Origin: Clostridium saccharobutylicum DSM 13864 | Lineage (GTDB): Bacteria; Bacillota; Clostridia; Clostridiales; Clostridiaceae | DNA length: 64,000 nt | Assembly: GCF_000473995.1 (NCBI RefSeq) | Contig: NC_022571.1 | Span: 911,501 to 975,500 of the forward strand | Direction: 5' to 3' | In this document: in pieces, positions 62,644 through 64,000 of the stretch | Numbering within the stretch: position 1 is the stretch's first letter | Layout of the letters: every line of letters begins with the position of its first letter | Position numbers and translations under genes: made by a program | The notes under the pieces: model-generated | Databases searched by the model: none | Told to the model about the DNA's origin: nothing | The model's input: the letters and a program-made list of their open reading frames with translations, nothing else

Positions 62644-63672
62644 ATGGAATTTGTAGAAGAAAATGATAAAAAAAGAGATGCAGATGAAGAAATATCAATT
62701 GAAAGGCTAACTATATATAGAATTCTTGATCTTTACAATTTAATCAATAAAGAAACTCAATTTAATAAAGGTGTTTTTGCAGAAGATTCTGGTGCTAGTG
62801 AAAGAACAGTTAGAAGAGACATTAAATGTTTAAATGATTATTTTAAACGTAACTATGAAAATAAGGGTTCCATTGGTGTGTATAGGGAAATAAACTACTG
62901 TCGTAAAGATAATGTATATAAAGTAAATTTGAGAGGAGATTGTGATTTTTCTGAAAGTGATATTTACGCTTTTACAAAAGTTATAATACAATCTAGAGCA
63001 TTTACAAGTAAAGAAATAAGAAGAATATTAAGTATATTAGCGTCTCAAGTTAAGGATGCATCAGTTATTAAAGAGATAATTGAAAAAGAAGAACTTTACT
63101 ATGTTGAGCCTCAGCACAAGAAAGATATAATTGATCTGCTTTGGATTATGCGAAAGAGCATCGAACGATGTAAACAAGTTGAATTTGATTATACAAGAGC
63201 TGATGGGAAAAAGAAACGTCATGTAGTAAATCCAATAGCAATAGTTTTTAATGAATATTATTTTTATATAGTTTCCGAAATTGAAAAGGGAAGCAGTAAA
63301 ATTGAGATACCTTTTAGGGTTGATAGAATTAAAAATTATAAAGAAACTAATAAAAATTCTACATATCCTTATGGGAGATTTGAGGAAGAAAAATATAGAA
63401 AAAAGGTTCAGTTCATGTATACTGGGGATTTTAAAACTATTGAATTTGAGTTCTTTGGAGATTCTATAGAAGCAGTTTTGGACAGGTTGCCAACAGCAGA
63501 AATTATTGAGAAAACCGATAAGTGCTATAAAGCTAGAGCAGAGATTTATGGTGAAGGGGTAAAGAGATGGATTCTTTCACAAAAGGAATTTCTGAAAGTT
63601 ACTAAACCACAGGAATATGTTGAAGAAATTAAAGAAACTATCAGAAGAATGTATGATTTGTATAATGTTTAA
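62644..63672 (+). CDS. WYL-domain transcriptional regulator
   Basis: The 342-residue product has an N-terminal winged helix of DeoR/HTH_11 type (YRILDLYNLINKETQFNKGVFAEDSGASERTVRRDIKCLNDYF). A WYL ligand domain follows (RKSIERCKQVEFDYTRADGKKKRHVVNPIAIVFNEYYFYIVSE) and then a C-terminal WCX-type extension. GAGGGAG precedes the ATG. WYL regulators often control phage-defence or DNA-damage genes by sensing nucleic acid. Its target here is not known. Confidence 0.85.
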   Translation: MEFVEENDKKRDADEEISIERLTIYRILDLYNLINKETQFNKGVFAEDSGASERTVRRDIKCLNDYFKRNYENKGSIGVYREINYCRKDNVYKVNLRGDCDFSESDIYAFTKVIIQSRAFTSKEIRRILSILASQVKDASVIKEIIEKEELYYVEPQHKKDIIDLLWIMRKSIERCKQVEFDYTRADGKKKRHVVNPIAIVFNEYYFYIVSEIEKGSSKIEIPFRVDRIKNYKETNKNSTYPYGRFEEEKYRKKVQFMYTGDFKTIEFEFFGDSIEAVLDRLPTAEIIEKTDKCYKARAEIYGEGVKRWILSQKEFLKVTKPQEYVEEIKETIRRMYDLYNV

Positions 63673-63761
63673 ATTTAATACAATATTATATGATTATATT
63701 TATGCTTAATAAATATAATTATGATTAGTTTCTAAATTAGATAATTAGGAGAGAATATAAA

Positions 63762-64000
63762 ATGGAATCACGTATTTTAGAGAATACAGATGATAGTTTA
63801 AATAATTTAGAATCAATAGCCTTACTAGGTTATGTTGTAACATGCAATAATCAAATTCATGTTTTTCAAGTACAAGAAATTAAAAAATATTTAGCAGAAA
63901 AAGAAATCAATGAAAAATTTGAACTGATCAATGATATTTTCAAATCAAAAGAAGAAACAGCAGTCACATTAGAAACAGCATTAGATTATTTTAGTAACGA
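63762..64000 (+). CDS. Start of an unidentified gene (runs off the window)
   Basis: Seventy-nine codons are visible from the ATG, preceded by AGGAGAG. The N-terminus (LESIALLGYVVTCNNQIHVF, QEIKKYL) looks helical and could belong to a TerB-like or similar acidic helical domain, but that is a guess. It follows a WYL regulator by 89 bases and is probably its partner gene. Confidence 0.6.
   Translation, partial: MESRILENTDDSLNNLESIALLGYVVTCNNQIHVFQVQEIKKYLAEKEINEKFELINDIFKSKEETAVTLETALDYFSN

Overview
The window looks like chromosomal DNA of a low-GC Clostridium, probably of the solventogenic beijerinckii/saccharoperbutylacetonicum type. The basis is very high A+T, AGGAGG-type ribosome binding sites, TTG starts, an NfnAB pair, a class II GalT galactose operon, a clostridial tmRNA (tag AEDNFALAA) and agr genes. 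The species is inferred, not proven.

Layout. 0-3.2 kb: a graveyard of polymorphic-toxin parts, namely an orphan AHH-nuclease toxin tip with a DUF4303 immunity gene, a decayed second toxin tip with a small putative immunity gene, and an RHS core fragment with no toxin. 3.7-11.3 kb: a two-module NRPS (C-A-T-C-A-T-reductase) whose two adenylation domains are near duplicates with the same specificity residues. 11.4-13.7 kb: a DUF2167 membrane protein and a DUF5105 lipoprotein. 14.8-17.0 kb: a three-gene cassette of RNA ligase, HD-polynucleotide kinase and NADAR protein, an apparent RNA-repair/ADP-ribose system and the best candidate for something little described. 17.3 kb: agmatinase-like gene. 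18.6-23.5 kb: galKETR operon on the minus strand behind a LacI-type operator. 24-27.4 kb: C26 amidohydrolase, flavodoxin-like protein, nitroreductase and cysteine synthase. 28.3-29.5 kb: iron alcohol dehydrogenase. 30-38.2 kb: amino-acid ABC importer, PucR regulator, class III aminotransferase and two overlapping AstE/AspA-type deacylase genes, the second without its zinc ligands. 38.2-41.5 kb: AraC regulator divergent from a GH36 alpha-galactosidase. 41.6-43.9 kb: YtrA-type GntR/ABC module. 44-45 kb: lipoprotein.

45.3-49.8 kb: a complete aminoethylphosphonate pathway (PntC-like cytidylyltransferase, PEP mutase with its own cytidylyltransferase domain, phosphonopyruvate decarboxylase, AEP transaminase), expected to yield CMP-AEP. 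51.4-53.4 kb: agrBDC with a short AgrD predicted to give a serine-lactone peptide and no agrA. 53.6-55.9 kb: nfnAB. 56.4-58.9 kb: a YczE-like membrane protein whose terminator hairpin is split by an IS3-family element. 59.0 kb: tmRNA, whose 3' end is repeated 2.1 kb downstream around a small island carrying a frameshifted Mrr-type endonuclease. 61.6-64 kb: a serine-recombinase remnant, an unknown gene, a WYL regulator and a gene cut by the window edge.

Two families of long inverted-repeat elements fill many of the gaps. Family 1 has ends like AAGGCACATTCAAAAAAATA. Family 2 has AACCGAAA ends and a TTTTTGCTTGTCC apex. Neither carries a gene, and both sit mostly at gene ends.
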